Shown: piece by piece, positions 43,005 through 52,330 of the stretch
Layout: each line of letters starts with the position of its first letter
Position numbering within the stretch: the first letter of the stretch is position 1
Notes under the pieces: model-generated
The model's input: the letters and a program-made list of their open reading frames with translations, nothing else
Databases searched by the model: none
Told to the model about the DNA's origin: nothing
Position numbers and translations under genes: made by a program
NCBI RefSeq assembly: GCF_902702915.1
Contig: NZ_LR738849.1
Location: forward strand, 1,798,001 to 1,862,000
DNA: 64,000 nt
Source: Desulfovibrio sp. 86
GTDB lineage: Bacteria; Desulfobacterota; Desulfovibrionia; Desulfovibrionales; Desulfovibrionaceae
Direction of reading: 5' to 3'

Positions 43005-44774
43005 TTACTGTTTGTACTCTTCGTCGCGCATTTCCGCAATAAGAGATGTCAGGGTGCCGGTTTGCCGCATAAGCTCGCCAACGGCCCGTGACGCCTCGCT
43101 CATGGCCTGGGCCATTTGCTGCACGGCTTCGTTGACCGTGGAAATGCTGCGGTTGATCTCGTCGCTGGCAACTGACTGCTGTTCGCTGGCCGCGGCAATG
43201 GCATTGACCTGATCCGCCGCGCCTTCAACGGTGGTGACAATCTCGCCCAGGGCCTGACCGGACTGGTTGGCGAATCCCGTGGCCTTGCTCACCTGGGCGG
43301 CCGCAGTGCCCATGGCGGCCATGCTTGTGGCCGTGCTCTCCTGAATGGCCCTGATGGCATTGCCCACATCATGCGTTGAAATCATGGTTTTTTCGGCCAG
43401 CTTGCGCACCTCGTCGGCCACAACCGCAAAGCCGCGTCCGGCGTCTCCGGCCCGTGCCGCCTCGATGGCCGCATTGAGGGCCAGCAGGTTGGTCTGATCG
43501 GCAATGTCGGAAATGACGTTCATGATATTGCTGATGGACTGGGCCTGGGCATTGAGCTGTCCCATATTTTCCGTGAGTCGCAGAGAAACCTCATGCACCT
43601 GACTTATGCTGTGGACGGCCTGTTCCACTATGCTGGCTCCAGCCACCGCCTTTTCGCGCGTATCAAGCGATGCCGCTGACGCCTGGGCGGCGTTGCGGGC
43701 CACGTTGTGCACGGTGGCGTTCATCTGGTTCATGGCGCTGGCGGCCTCGGCCAGCCGCCGGGCCGAGGCGACCGCCCCCCTGTCGGACTGCTCGATGCGC
43801 GCAGAAAGCTGGGTGGAGGCAGCGCTCACGGCCTCGGCAACCCGCTCGAGCTTTTGGGCTGCGGCAAGCATTGCCGCTGTTTTCTTTTTGGCGTTTTCTT
43901 CCGAGGCTTCCGCCTTGGTCAGGGCTTCCGCCGCCATGCGCGACTGCTCCACGGCCTTTTCCGATTCACGGCGTGACCGTGCTATGTGCTTTTGCAGGGC
44001 CTCCACCATGGCGACGATGTCGGCGTAGACGCCGCGCCGTGACGTGTCGTTGTCCATACTGTAATCGCCTCCGGCCACCCGCCGGGCGATAAGGGCCAAC
44101 TGGCCGGGGTCCTTGCCGAGTTGTCTGCTGAGGGATCGCGTGAGATACATGCAAATGCCAGCCGCGCAAATGATGGCGATAGCGGCCAGAATCAGGGAAG
44201 TGGCGCGCGCCTGTTCGCCAATGGCCGAGGCCTCGGCCGCAGCCTGCTGGCTGCCGCTGACGTTGCGCTTGACAAGTTCGGCGCAGGCCTCGGCCATTTT
44301 GTCAAAAAGGGGGCGGTATTTGCCGTCAAAGGTGGATGCCGCCAGCCCGCGCCGACCGTTGAGCATGCTTTTGATCATCCCTTCGCGCACTTCGGCGGCC
44401 TCGGCGGACAGGGCGTCAAGGCGCTCTATGAGTTCCTTGTCCGTGCTGGCAAGGCCTGCGGGCAGGGTCTGCATGAGCGTGAGAAATGCGTCGCGGTTTT
44501 CCTGCATGATTTGCAGGGACTGCTGGATTCTCGCCTCATACTTGCGGATTTCGTCCGCATAGTTTTGCGACATGATGGCGGCGAGGTCCGCCCGAACGGC
44601 ATTGAGCTGGATGTTCATGGCCTGGACGGCGATGACCGCTGGCAGCCACGTGCTGTCGATTTCACGTACCCGTGCGTTCATTGCGTCGAGATTTTTGATG
44701 GCAACGCCTGAAAGAACAAGAAGTATGGCGATGACAGACAGGAACGACAGCGTAAGTTTGACGCCCAACTTCAT
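43005..44774 (-). CDS. Methyl-accepting chemotaxis protein with a four-helix-bundle sensor
   Basis: 589 aa from the ATG at 44774 (AAGGAGA six bases upstream). Helix at about 8-28, a 4HB_MCP-like periplasmic bundle (about 30-190, [24 protein letters not shown]), helix near 190-212, HAMP, then the same signalling domain as receptor 1 ([23 protein letters not shown]). It ends in EYKQ without a CheR-docking pentapeptide. It reports to CheA/CheW at the pole; ligand unknown. Confidence 0.94.
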   Translation of the reverse strand: MKLGVKLTLSFLSVIAILLVLSGVAIKNLDAMNARVREIDSTWLPAVIAVQAMNIQLNAVRADLAAIMSQNYADEIRKYEARIQQSLQIMQENRDAFLTLMQTLPAGLASTDKELIERLDALSAEAAEVREGMIKSMLNGRRGLAASTFDGKYRPLFDKMAEACAELVKRNVSGSQQAAAEASAIGEQARATSLILAAIAIICAAGICMYLTRSLSRQLGKDPGQLALIARRVAGGDYSMDNDTSRRGVYADIVAMVEALQKHIARSRRESEKAVEQSRMAAEALTKAEASEENAKKKTAAMLAAAQKLERVAEAVSAASTQLSARIEQSDRGAVASARRLAEAASAMNQMNATVHNVARNAAQASAASLDTREKAVAGASIVEQAVHSISQVHEVSLRLTENMGQLNAQAQSISNIMNVISDIADQTNLLALNAAIEAARAGDAGRGFAVVADEVRKLAEKTMISTHDVGNAIRAIQESTATSMAAMGTAAAQVSKATGFANQSGQALGEIVTTVEGAADQVNAIAAASEQQSVASDEINRSISTVNEAVQQMAQAMSEASRAVGELMRQTGTLTSLIAEMRDEEYKQ

Positions 44775-45137
44775 TGGCTCTCCTTCACGATGGCCGGTGT
44801 ACGGTGCGGGACTCGCGTCCTGCATCTGACAAAAAAAGCCCGACAGACCATACTGCGGGCTACTCGGCCATTCCGTCTTGACACGGAATGTGGGGGGATG
44901 CCGTCCGCTGGAGCCCTGTCCTGACTGGCAAAGGCAGACGGGCGCGGATTAAGAGCGGACGCAGAGGCCCGACCCTTGTAAATGTAGCTGTGATCTATGC
45001 GTTTTTTTGTAGCAGCCTCTGCGGCATTCCGCAACCGGGGAATGGCAAAACACCCTGAAAAATTAAGAAAAAGTGCGGGATAAAAAACAAGCCCCATTCG
45101 GCCTTGGGGCTTTATGGGGCTGCATGCAATGCTTTTA
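44775..45137. other. Gap between chemoreceptor 2 and tRNA-Ser, no gene recognised
   Basis: About 360 bases. The part near 44990-45080 is A/T-rich and could serve the receptor promoter. No repeats of the three families are found here. Confidence 0.4.
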
Positions 45138-45227
45138 TGGCGGAGGGGGAGGGATTTGAACCCCCGGAAGGCTCACACCTTCAACGGTTTTCAAGACCGC
45201 CGCGATCAACCGCTCTGCCACCCCTCC
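45138..45227 (-). tRNA. tRNA-Ser (TGA)
   Basis: 90 nt with encoded CCA and a long variable arm (GAAGGTGTGAGCCTTC), as expected for serine. Acceptor GGAGGGG/CCCCTCC, anticodon loop TCTTGAA (anticodon TGA), T-loop GGTTCAAATCC. Confidence 0.94.
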
Positions 45228-45332
45228 GCAGGGTGCGCGCGTTGGCGTTGTACAAGCTAGTAATGTATTCCGTGTTGAAATTCAATAGAACATTTCCAGG
45301 GTGGCGACTCTGGCGGCTGCGCGAAAAACAGC

Positions 45333-45362
45333 GGCGCGCTCTCCCCAAGGGGAGAGCGCGCC
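45333..45362 (-). terminator. Terminator of the HU gene
   Basis: Perfect arms GGCGCGCTCTCCCC/GGGGAGAGCGCGCC around AA, then on the minus strand GCTGTTTTT; 24 bases after the stop. Confidence 0.85.
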
Positions 45363-45385
45363 GTAAAAACTTAGTTACGCCAAAT

Positions 45386-45661
45386 TTATTTGATGGCGTC
45401 TTTCAGTCCCTTGCCGGGCGTGAATTTGGCAACCTTGCTGGCCGGAATGGTGATTTCCTTGCCAGTGCGGGGGTTGCGACCCTTGCGGGCGGCACGTTCC
45501 ACAACCTTGAAGCTGCCGAATCCGGTAAAGGTCACGGATTCGCCAGAGGCCAAGGCTTCACGCAGGGAAGCCACTACGGCGTCAAGGGCTTCTTCAGCTT
45601 TAGCCTTGGTGGGAAGGCCGGCTTTGGCATGGATTTTTTCAACGAGCTCAGCTTTAGTCAT
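45386..45661 (-). CDS. HU-family nucleoid DNA-binding protein
   Basis: 91 aa, the exact family size, from the ATG at 45661 (GGAG seven bases upstream). MTKAELVEKIHAKAG, then GFGSFKVVERAARKGRNPRTG with the beta-arm Arg-Asn-Pro that intercalates DNA, and KVAKFTPGKGLKDAI at the end. It bends and compacts DNA as a dimer. Stand-alone with its own terminator. Confidence 0.95.
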   Translation of the reverse strand: MTKAELVEKIHAKAGLPTKAKAEEALDAVVASLREALASGESVTFTGFGSFKVVERAARKGRNPRTGKEITIPASKVAKFTPGKGLKDAIK

Positions 45662-46016
45662 GATGCTTCTCCATAAAGGATTTCGGTTTGTTCCCTGATT
45701 GATGCCATATTGGGGCACACGCAACGGTATGACCATAAGGCGGTGGCCCGACGGGCCGATCTCGCATGGGATAGTCACGGATATGCCAACCCGGCATCGC
45801 CGCGCCATGGGGGATTTTGAACATTGACGTTTTTTGCGCCGTCAGACTGTTGTCTCATTACGTTAGCGCAGTTTTTCTGTCAACGAAAAAGCGTAAAATG
45901 CGCGCCGTTCAAGCTTTTTGGCTCGCGAAACCAAAAGAAATCCGTTCTGGCAAGGCTGCGCGCACGATCATGATTACTGATAGTCTGATGAAATATTTGA
46001 AAATAAGAATTATAAC
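45662..46016. other. HU promoter region and murI 3' gap
   Basis: About 355 bases; 45960-46020 is A/T-rich. No gene or repeat recognised. Confidence 0.4.
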
Positions 46017-46895
46017 CTACAAATCTACCAGGGTTACTTCGCTTTCCGTCATTTTTCGGCCAAGAAACAGGCCGCCAGTGCGGATAAAACGGGCCACGTG
46101 GTCTGTGGTCAGAAAATGGCTTTGCCCCAGGTGCTTTCCTGTGGCATCGCTGTCAGCGGTCGCCCTGTCCGGGTGCAGCAGATGCAGAGTGTTCAGCTCC
46201 CGCGCCACAAATTCCGCTGTGGTGGCGGCGGAGTCCACAATATGCACGTCCGGCCCCACAACCTGACGCAATGCGTCCTGAAGCAGGGGGTAGTGCGTGC
46301 AGCCGAGCACCAGGGTGTCGGGCAGAAGCGCGGCGTCATTGGCGGTCTTATTATCCGGCGCATCAAAAAGCCCTTCAAGGTAGCGGCGGATGATGCCTTC
46401 AACCAGGGGGCCGTTCATCCAGCCCTCTTCGGCCAGCGAGACAAAAAGATTGCACGCGCGCGTCAGAACCACGGCATCGGGGCGGATGCGCGTAATGGCC
46501 TGCTGATAGGCCCCGCCGTTGATGGTGGCCTCCGTGGCCAGCACCAGGATGCGTCCGTTGCGGCTGGCCTCTGCCGCTGCCTGTGATCCTGGTTCCACCA
46601 CGCCCAGAACGGGCAGGGGAGCAAAATGCTCACGCAAAGCGGGCAGGGCAGCCGCTGTGGCCGTGTTGCAGGCGATCACCAGCATCTTGACGCCCATGTC
46701 CACCAGCTTTTGCGCGGCGCTGAGCGTATAACGGATGATGGTGTCACGGCCCTTTGTGCCATAGGGCAGCCGGGCTGTGTCGCCGAGGTAGAGCAGATCT
46801 TCGCCGGGCAGGCGCTTGGCCAGAGCCTTGAAAACGGTAAGGCCGCCCATGCCGGAGTCAAAAAGTCCAATGGGCAGCCGGGAATTCGAATCCAT
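46017..46895 (-). CDS. murI: Glutamate racemase
   Basis: 292 aa. LFDSGMGGLTVFKAL at the N-terminus, VIACNTATAAALPALRE (first catalytic Cys) and VLGCTHYPLLQDALR (second catalytic Cys) are the family signatures. It makes D-glutamate for peptidoglycan. An internal segment about 185-200 (GLFDAPDNKTANDAALLPD) is a small insertion relative to the usual 265-residue length. It lies 45 bases after the TauE/SafE gene on the same strand. Confidence 0.95.
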   Translation of the reverse strand: MDSNSRLPIGLFDSGMGGLTVFKALAKRLPGEDLLYLGDTARLPYGTKGRDTIIRYTLSAAQKLVDMGVKMLVIACNTATAAALPALREHFAPLPVLGVVEPGSQAAAEASRNGRILVLATEATINGGAYQQAITRIRPDAVVLTRACNLFVSLAEEGWMNGPLVEGIIRRYLEGLFDAPDNKTANDAALLPDTLVLGCTHYPLLQDALRQVVGPDVHIVDSAATTAEFVARELNTLHLLHPDRATADSDATGKHLGQSHFLTTDHVARFIRTGGLFLGRKMTESEVTLVDL

Positions 46896-46940
46896 GCCAT
46901 ATCCTTTGAATGGGCCGCCCCAGACAAAGGCAGGCGGCCG

Positions 46941-47864
46941 TTAGAAACCTTGGCCCAAATACCGTATGGCTGTAAAGAGCAAAATGGCCGCCAGAAGGCA
47001 TTTCAGCAAAGTGGCGGGCACGTATTTCTGGCAGCGTGCGCCAAGATACATGCCGCACATGCCGCCCAGCCCCACCAGCAGGCCCATGCGCCAGTCGGGC
47101 GCGACAGCCATGTCCGGATAAAAGGGGGCCAGCAGAAAGTAAAAGCTCACCCCTGCCACTGATGTGAGAAAGGTGGCAAAAAGTGTAGCTCCGGCCACGG
47201 CATAAACCGGAAGCGCAAAAAAGGAAACCAGAAAAGGAGCCATGATGGCGCCGCCGCCTATGCCGTATATGCCGCCCACAAGGCCGACGGCAAGGCTGAG
47301 CAGGGCCAGTTTGCGGGTGGAAACGGTATGGTTTTTTTCCTGAAAAACAAAAACAAGGGCGCGGGTGTTCCACACAAGCACGGTGCAACGGTCTGTGGCC
47401 GGCTGCCGACCTGCGGGGTTTATTGCCGCCGAGCCGCCCGCCCGCATGCTTTCCGTCTTGTTGTGCCGGGCCTTCCAGGTGGTAAGGGCCATGCGCCCGC
47501 CGACATACAGCAGTACCAGCCCCGCGAATATCTTGAAATTTGTCGGGTCTGGCAACCAGTTGATGCGGATGAGCGCCCCGAAAAAAACCCCCGGCAAGGT
47601 TCCGACGGCCACGGTGAGGGTCAATGGCCAGACAAGCCTGCCCTCACGCCAGTAGCGCCAGACGCCGGGCGGACAGGCCAGCACGTTGAAAAACTGGTTG
47701 GTGGCGCTGACGCTGGGGTTCACATAGCCAAGTACGCTCATATGAAAGGGGAGCAGAAGGAACGCGCCCGAGATGCCGCCCATGGACGTAAAAAAAGATA
47801 TGCCCAGGGCAACACCAAAGGGCAGCAGCGGGTTGCATTCGATGCCGGCAGTGGGAAAATACAT
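46941..47864 (-). CDS. TauE/SafE family permease (sulfite/organosulfonate exporter type)
   Basis: 307 aa from the ATG at 47864, which has GGGGG upstream; an earlier in-frame ATG at 47894 has no ribosome site. Eight hydrophobic helices; GISFFTSMGGISGAFLLLPF near the start and GLVGGIYGIGGGAIMAPFLV in the second half are the two inverted TauE repeats. It moves sulfite-like or C2 sulfur anions across the inner membrane; direction and substrate are not certain. Sulfite is plausible in a sulfate reducer. Possibly co-transcribed with murI. Confidence 0.9.
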   Translation of the reverse strand: MYFPTAGIECNPLLPFGVALGISFFTSMGGISGAFLLLPFHMSVLGYVNPSVSATNQFFNVLACPPGVWRYWREGRLVWPLTLTVAVGTLPGVFFGALIRINWLPDPTNFKIFAGLVLLYVGGRMALTTWKARHNKTESMRAGGSAAINPAGRQPATDRCTVLVWNTRALVFVFQEKNHTVSTRKLALLSLAVGLVGGIYGIGGGAIMAPFLVSFFALPVYAVAGATLFATFLTSVAGVSFYFLLAPFYPDMAVAPDWRMGLLVGLGGMCGMYLGARCQKYVPATLLKCLLAAILLFTAIRYLGQGF

Positions 47865-47977
47865 GACGGCCCCCGGGTTTTGTAAAAATAGCATTATAAA
47901 AAAATATTAAAAAACAGTAGAATAAGCGTATCGCTCTTCACGGTTTATATAATAAGCGTGATTTTAACTCTTGTCAC

Positions 47978-48100
47978 TAGATAACACTTGAAATGCTCGC
48001 GTACGGCAGGCAAAAGCCCGCCTACTCGCATTTCGTGGCAAGGATTTTTCAGAAAAATCCTTGCATGGCATTTAACTCATTTCATTCGTAAACTGCTCTA
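47978..48100 (-). repeat. MITE-like repeat, family 1, copy E
   Basis: About 123 bp, inverted relative to copy A. One end is shortened: TAGATAACACTTG in place of TAGAGCATTTAACACTTG. Confidence 0.85.
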
Positions 48101-48208
48101 GGGCAGGTGGGCGTGCGGCGGCGTGTTGCCTGAAAACGCTGTTTCTGCTGCCCCATGCTCCAGGTCGGAACGCCATAAAATGTATTGAAATACCCCTGCC
48201 AAAAAATT

Positions 48209-48366
48209 TTAGGGAAGCGCTGATTAAAGAGCCTTCTGGAAACGCGCTGGTATTTCCTTTGGCAAGACGCGATCTTTTTATGAAGCAGGAGTGGGCACTT
48301 CCGTCCTCGACGGTTTCAAAAAAGTGAAGCAAGTCCGCCAAACGGAATAGATCCGCGCTTCCCTAA
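48209..48366. repeat. Family 3 element (158 bp, TTAGGGAA...TTCCCTAA)
   Basis: Ends TTAGGGAAGCGC and, exactly inverted, GCGCTTCCCTAA. Interior shared, in inverted orientation, with 30070-30226. It preserves the uninterrupted CTGATTAAAGAGCC site that copy B entered in the 14712 element. Confidence 0.8.
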
Positions 48367-48368
48367 AA

Positions 48369-48438
48369 ATAAGAGTTTTGGGGGGAGGGGGCGTGGGGGA
48401 GGAGACCTTTTTACAAAAGGGTCCCTCCCCCACAAAGC
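48369..48438 (-). repeat. Family 2 hairpin repeat without a gene in front
   Basis: 70 bp in the minus orientation, directly beside the family 3 element and 134 bases before hisH. Unlike the other copies it follows no stop codon. Confidence 0.85.
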
Positions 48439-48572
48439 AGTGCAACGCGCCGCCGCCAGGGCGGATGACGGCGCGTTGCCTGTCGTCCTGCAAAAATGTA
48501 TGCTTGCGGCTTCTCCGCGCACAAGGCAGTCGGGGCTTTGGCCTGGGCTGCGCAACACAGTAAGGAAGCACC

Positions 48573-49223
48573 ATGCTGGCCATTCTGGATTACAAGGCAG
48601 GCAATCAGACGAGCGTGCGCCGCGCTCTGGAGCATCTCGGCATACCCTGCGCCATAACGGCGGACCCCGCAATGCTCGAAAGCGCCGGGGGGGTTATCTT
48701 TCCTGGCGTGGGTGCTGCGGGGCAGGCCATGGGCGCGCTGGCGGAATCCGGCATGGACGAAGCCCTGCGGCAGGTTGTGCGCAGGGGGCAGCCCCTGCTC
48801 GGCATATGCCTTGGCTGTCAGATCCTGCTGCAACGCAGCGAGGAAAACGACACCACAACCCTTGGCATCGTGCCCGGCATCTGCCGCCTTTTTGAAAACG
48901 ACATGGTGCAGGAGGACGGCACCCCTGCGCCCGTGCCCCACATGGGCTGGAACAGTCTTGAGGCCGTAGCGCCCTGCGTTCTGCTTGAAGGCATAGAGCC
49001 CATGGCGGAATACTACTTTGTGCACAGCTATTATGTGGAGCCCGATCCTGCGCTTGTGCTGGCCACCACCACCTACGGGCGCACCTTCTGCTCGCTGTAC
49101 GGCCGCGAGGGCCTCTGGGCCGCCCAGTTTCACCCGGAAAAAAGCGGACGGCCCGGCCTGAACCTGCTGCGCAATTTTTACAAGTACTGCCAGAATTCGC
49201 GGGAGGCGCGCCATGCTCAGTAA
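48573..49223 (+). CDS. hisH: Imidazole glycerol phosphate synthase, glutaminase subunit
   Basis: 216 aa class I amidotransferase. The nucleophile elbow is [11 protein letters not shown] (Cys; the next-but-one Met common in HisH is Cys here), with HFHPEKSG-type His/Glu at [11 protein letters not shown] and GMGWNSL-like HMGWNSL. It releases ammonia from glutamine for HisF in histidine/AICAR synthesis. It overlaps hisF by 11 bases, as expected for subunits made in equal amounts. GGAAG precedes the ATG. Confidence 0.95.
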   Translation: MLAILDYKAGNQTSVRRALEHLGIPCAITADPAMLESAGGVIFPGVGAAGQAMGALAESGMDEALRQVVRRGQPLLGICLGCQILLQRSEENDTTTLGIVPGICRLFENDMVQEDGTPAPVPHMGWNSLEAVAPCVLLEGIEPMAEYYFVHSYYVEPDPALVLATTTYGRTFCSLYGREGLWAAQFHPEKSGRPGLNLLRNFYKYCQNSREARHAQ

Positions 49224-49992
49224 GCGGGTAATACCCTGTCTGGACGTGCGAAATGGCCGTCTGACCAAGGGCGTCAAGTTTGTGGGCAACGAGGACATAG
49301 GCGATCCTGTGGAAAGCGCGCGCCGGTATTATGAAGAAGGTGCGGACGAAATCGTTTTTTATGACATCACGGCCTCGGCCGAGGCTCGGGGCATTTTTCT
49401 GGATGTGGTGGAGCGCGTCGCGGAACAGATTTTCATTCCCTTTGCCGTGGGCGGCGGTATTTCCAGTGTGGCCGACATGCGCGCCGTGCTGCTGGCCGGG
49501 GCGGAAAAGGTCTCCATAAATTCGGCGGCGGTCAAGGACCCCCATCTCATCAGCCAGGGGGCCGACGCCTTTGGCTCGCAGGCCATAACGGTGGGCATGG
49601 ACGTGCTGGCCGTGCCCGTGAGTCCGGAGATTCCGTCCGGGTATGAAATTGTCATCCACGGGGGCCGCAAGCGCATGGGGCTGGACGCCATTGCCTGGGC
49701 GCGCCGCTGTCAGGAACTGGGCGCGGGCGAACTGTGCGTCAATTCCATTGACGCGGACGGCACCAAGGACGGCTATGAACTCAAACTGACCCGCGCCATT
49801 GTGGATGCCGTGTCCTTGCCCGTCATCGCGTCGGGCGGGGCGGGCGAGCCGCGTCACATGCTGGAAGCCGTGACCACGGGCGGGGCTTCGGCGGCCCTCA
49901 TTGCCTCCATTGTGCACTACGGGCAGTACAGCATCCGCGAGTGCAAGGAATACATGGCCGCGCACGGGGCCAAGATGCGCCTGACCTGGTAG
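49213..49992 (+). CDS. hisF: Imidazole glycerol phosphate synthase, cyclase subunit
   Basis: 259 aa half-barrel repeat protein. [19 protein letters not shown] (first catalytic Asp), [10 protein letters not shown] (first phosphate loop), [14 protein letters not shown] (second catalytic Asp) and [13 protein letters not shown] (second phosphate loop). With HisH it converts PRFAR and ammonia to imidazole glycerol phosphate and AICAR. Full length and typical. Confidence 0.96.
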   Translation: MLSKRVIPCLDVRNGRLTKGVKFVGNEDIGDPVESARRYYEEGADEIVFYDITASAEARGIFLDVVERVAEQIFIPFAVGGGISSVADMRAVLLAGAEKVSINSAAVKDPHLISQGADAFGSQAITVGMDVLAVPVSPEIPSGYEIVIHGGRKRMGLDAIAWARRCQELGAGELCVNSIDADGTKDGYELKLTRAIVDAVSLPVIASGGAGEPRHMLEAVTTGGASAALIASIVHYGQYSIRECKEYMAAHGAKMRLTW

Positions 49993-50161
49993 GCCGGGCA
50001 GCGTGAAGAGGTTTTGGATGGGGGCCCGCGCGGCCCCCGCGCGCTTTTTTTATGGCGCTGTTGCGCCGCATGCACACGCCCCTTCCTTCAGGAACGCCAG
50101 AGAAAAGCCAGAGGAGCGCCAGAGGGGCATCAGAGGAGCGCCAGAGGAGCGCCAGTATCAC

Positions 50162-51196
50162 ATGACCCACAAGCACCACTTCACAAAGGCCCGTGGGGGG
50201 GCAGCCGTCAGCGCGACGGAAGACGCCCCGGCAACCGGGTTCACGGAAACGCCCCAGGCTCTGTCCCCGGCTCAATATCTGCCCCAGGCCCAAGGTCTGG
50301 CCCCTGCCCAGGCTCTGCCCCAGGAACTGGCGCGGCGGCTGCGGGCCCTACCGCCGCTGGTGGTGGCTTTTTCCGGCGGCATAGACAGCCGCTTTCTCAG
50401 TCACGCGGCCTTGCTGAGCGGGTGCGACGTGCTGGCAGTGCATGCGCGCGGCCCGCATATCCCGGCTGGCGAAAGCGCCCACGCGCTCGCCTGGGCCAGG
50501 AGGCGCGGCCTGCCCCTGCTGGTGGTGGATTTTGACCCCCTGTCCCTGCCCGAGGTGGCCACCAACAGCCGCCAGCGCTGCTATGCCTGCAAAACGGGCC
50601 TGCTGGCGGCCATCGGGGCGGCCCTGGCGGAGGTCGGGCAGCAGGGGCGCATTGTTTGCGACGGCAGCAACGCTGATGATCTTGTGGCTTTCCGGCCCGG
50701 CCTGCGCGCCTTGCAGGAGGCGGGCGTGGTTTCGCCCCTTGCGGAATCGGGCATGGACAAGGCCGCCATCCGCGCGGCGGCACGGGCCACAGGGCTGGAT
50801 GATCCCGATCAGCGCGCGCGGCCTTGCCTGCTTACCCGGCTGGCCTATGGTCTTGAGCCGGATGCGGACGTGCTGGCGGGTCTGGCCGCTGCCGAAGAAG
50901 CGCTGGCAGGGCTGGTACTACCGCAGTTTTCGGAAAAGGCCCCCGCCGCAGCAGGCGCGGCACACGGGGAAGACGTCGCGGGCCACGGGGCTGAGGCTGA
51001 AAAAATTGTTTCGCCCTTGGGTGATCTGCGTCTGCGGCTTACGCCAGCCCCCGTGCTTCAGGTGGAGGCGCTGCCCCCGGAGCTTGCGGGCCGGGTGCAG
51101 GAGATTCTTGCCCAACACGGATTTACCAACTGCGAGCTGCGCGTGGGGCAGGGCATCAGCGGTTTTTATGACAGTCAGGCCCCCACTCTGGACTGA
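50162..51196 (+). CDS. LarE-like ATP-dependent sacrificial sulfur transferase
   Basis: 344 aa from the ATG at 50162. PP-loop SGGIDSRFLSHAA, then QRCYACKTGLL and DGSNADDLVAFRPGLRAL, and ARPCLLTRLAYG with the Cys that LarE sacrifices when thiolating the pyridinium cofactor of lactate racemase. A GTG at 50003 opens the frame earlier but that extension is a stretch of AGAGGAGCGCC-like tandem repeats (about 50098-50150) and is unlikely to be translated. Residues 1-50 are poorly conserved-looking. No larB, larC or larA is in the window. It lies 170 bases after hisF. Confidence 0.85.
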   Translation: MTHKHHFTKARGGAAVSATEDAPATGFTETPQALSPAQYLPQAQGLAPAQALPQELARRLRALPPLVVAFSGGIDSRFLSHAALLSGCDVLAVHARGPHIPAGESAHALAWARRRGLPLLVVDFDPLSLPEVATNSRQRCYACKTGLLAAIGAALAEVGQQGRIVCDGSNADDLVAFRPGLRALQEAGVVSPLAESGMDKAAIRAAARATGLDDPDQRARPCLLTRLAYGLEPDADVLAGLAAAEEALAGLVLPQFSEKAPAAAGAAHGEDVAGHGAEAEKIVSPLGDLRLRLTPAPVLQVEALPPELAGRVQEILAQHGFTNCELRVGQGISGFYDSQAPTLD

Positions 51197-51421
51197 GTGC
51201 AAATCGCCAAGGCCTTTGTCTGCGTCAGCGTGGCGCGGAGCATAAGGCGGCGCGCGGCCTGTTTTTTCTGCCCCGGAGCGGTGCCCAAAAGGGAAAAATT
51301 TGGCGTAGCCTTGTGCAAAAGCGCGCCCGCCGCGCATTCCGGCCATATGGGGCTGGACTTTGCAAAAGAAAGAGCCTATGAATACCGACTTATATCAATG
51401 GGGCTTACCCCGGAGGAAAAC

Positions 51422-51526
51422 ATGGCTCACAAAAAGATCGAACGTAAGAAAGAACTTGCCCGTCGCCGTCATCGTCGCGCTCAGCGCCTCAAGCAGCGCG
51501 TGCGTGAAGCCAAGGCTGCCGCCTAG
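51422..51526 (+). CDS. Tiny highly basic protein (34 aa)
   Basis: Opens with a strong GGAGG five bases before the ATG. MAHKKIERKKELARRRHRRA and the rest are almost wholly helical-looking, with 17 Lys/Arg in 34 residues and an Ala-rich end. No domain recognised; the composition suggests RNA or ribosome binding. The frame continues upstream but the ribosome site and the abrupt change in composition favour this start. Confidence 0.6.
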   Translation: MAHKKIERKKELARRRHRRAQRLKQRVREAKAAA

Positions 51527-51566
51527 GCTCAGGTTTTTTGATGAGGCCCGCAGGGCCGTGTCGCCC

Positions 51567-51592
51567 TAGAGCTTTTTCTTGGTGAAACTGCT
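51567..51592. repeat. Decayed short family 1 palindrome
   Basis: TAGAGCTTTTTCTTGG to AACTGCTCTG; only one end keeps its TA. Confidence 0.45.
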
Positions 51593-51712
51593 CTGGCGGC
51601 TGCGTGAGCAGGCGCTCGCCGTGAAGGCGCGGGCGCGGTTCATCCGCGCTGGCAAGCGTCATAACTGGCGTGTCGTACTTTTGGGAATGTATGTTCTCAA
51701 GGGTGCTCTGCC

Positions 51713-51745
51713 CAAGAGGGGGCTGCATCGGCAGCAGCCCTCTTG
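51713..51745 (+). terminator. Hairpin in the gap before the FmdB gene
   Basis: CAAGAGGG/CCCTCTTG outer arms and GCTGC/GCAGC inner arms around ATCG. No T-run. The rest of 51527-51903 shows no gene. Confidence 0.45.
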
Positions 51746-51903
51746 TGTCATGTGCAAGTTTGAGCAGGTTGTGGCGCGCGTAGGTTATGCGCGTGCATTT
51801 CCGTCGCCGGAGGGGATTTGTGCTCCCCGGCGAGGCGGGCCTGGGCATTTGACGGGCGGCGCGGTCGTAACAAAAACAGTGTTTAGCCGTCTTTAGCGTA
51901 ATC

Positions 51904-52323
51904 ATGCCTATTTACGAATATCAGTGTCCCCAGTGTCAGCACCGCTTTGAGGAATGGGTAAAAAGCCCCTCCGCCCAGGGCGAGGAGCCTTGCCCCAAAT
52001 GTGGCACGGCCTCGCCGCGCATCATGTCGCAGACTTCATTTGTCCTCAAGGGCGGCGGCTGGTATGTTGACGATTATGGCTACCGCAAGGGCATAAAGGA
52101 AGAAGGCGCGTCTTCAGCGTCTTCCACCTCATCTGAAGGGTCTTCGGCGTCCGGCGCGGGGGAGGCTTCATCCGCGCCAGCAGGCGGCGAGAAAACCGGC
52201 GGCAGCGCCGCGCCTACCCCGGCGTCAAATGCGCCTGCTGCCGCTCCTGCTCCCACGCCAGCCTCAACGCCAGCCCCTACAACCGCGGCCCCCAAGGCCA
52301 GCGCCGCCAAACCGGCTCCATGA
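51904..52323 (+). CDS. FmdB-type zinc-ribbon protein with a long disordered tail
   Basis: 139 aa. Residues 1-45 are the FmdB/CxxC_CXXC_SSSS zinc ribbon (MPIYEYQCPQCQHRFE, then CPKCGT). FVLKGGGWYVDDYGYRKG follows as usual. The remaining 75 residues are Ser/Ala/Pro/Thr-rich and probably disordered. The family is linked to regulation but has no proven function. It ends seven bases before purB, so likely the first gene of that operon. Confidence 0.88.
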   Translation: MPIYEYQCPQCQHRFEEWVKSPSAQGEEPCPKCGTASPRIMSQTSFVLKGGGWYVDDYGYRKGIKEEGASSASSTSSEGSSASGAGEASSAPAGGEKTGGSAAPTPASNAPAAAPAPTPASTPAPTTAAPKASAAKPAP

Positions 52324-52330
52324 GGCAGTC

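Noticed and set aside
48573..49992. hisH/hisF-like pair devoted to surface-sugar amination (WbuY/WbuZ type)
   Set aside because: HisF keeps the catalytic Asp residues and phosphate loops of the histidine enzyme, and no sugar-amination gene is nearby.
51579..51896. Small plus-strand frame between the tiny basic gene and fmdB
   Set aside because: Crosses a hairpin and a decayed repeat, lacks a ribosome site and has no recognisable domain.
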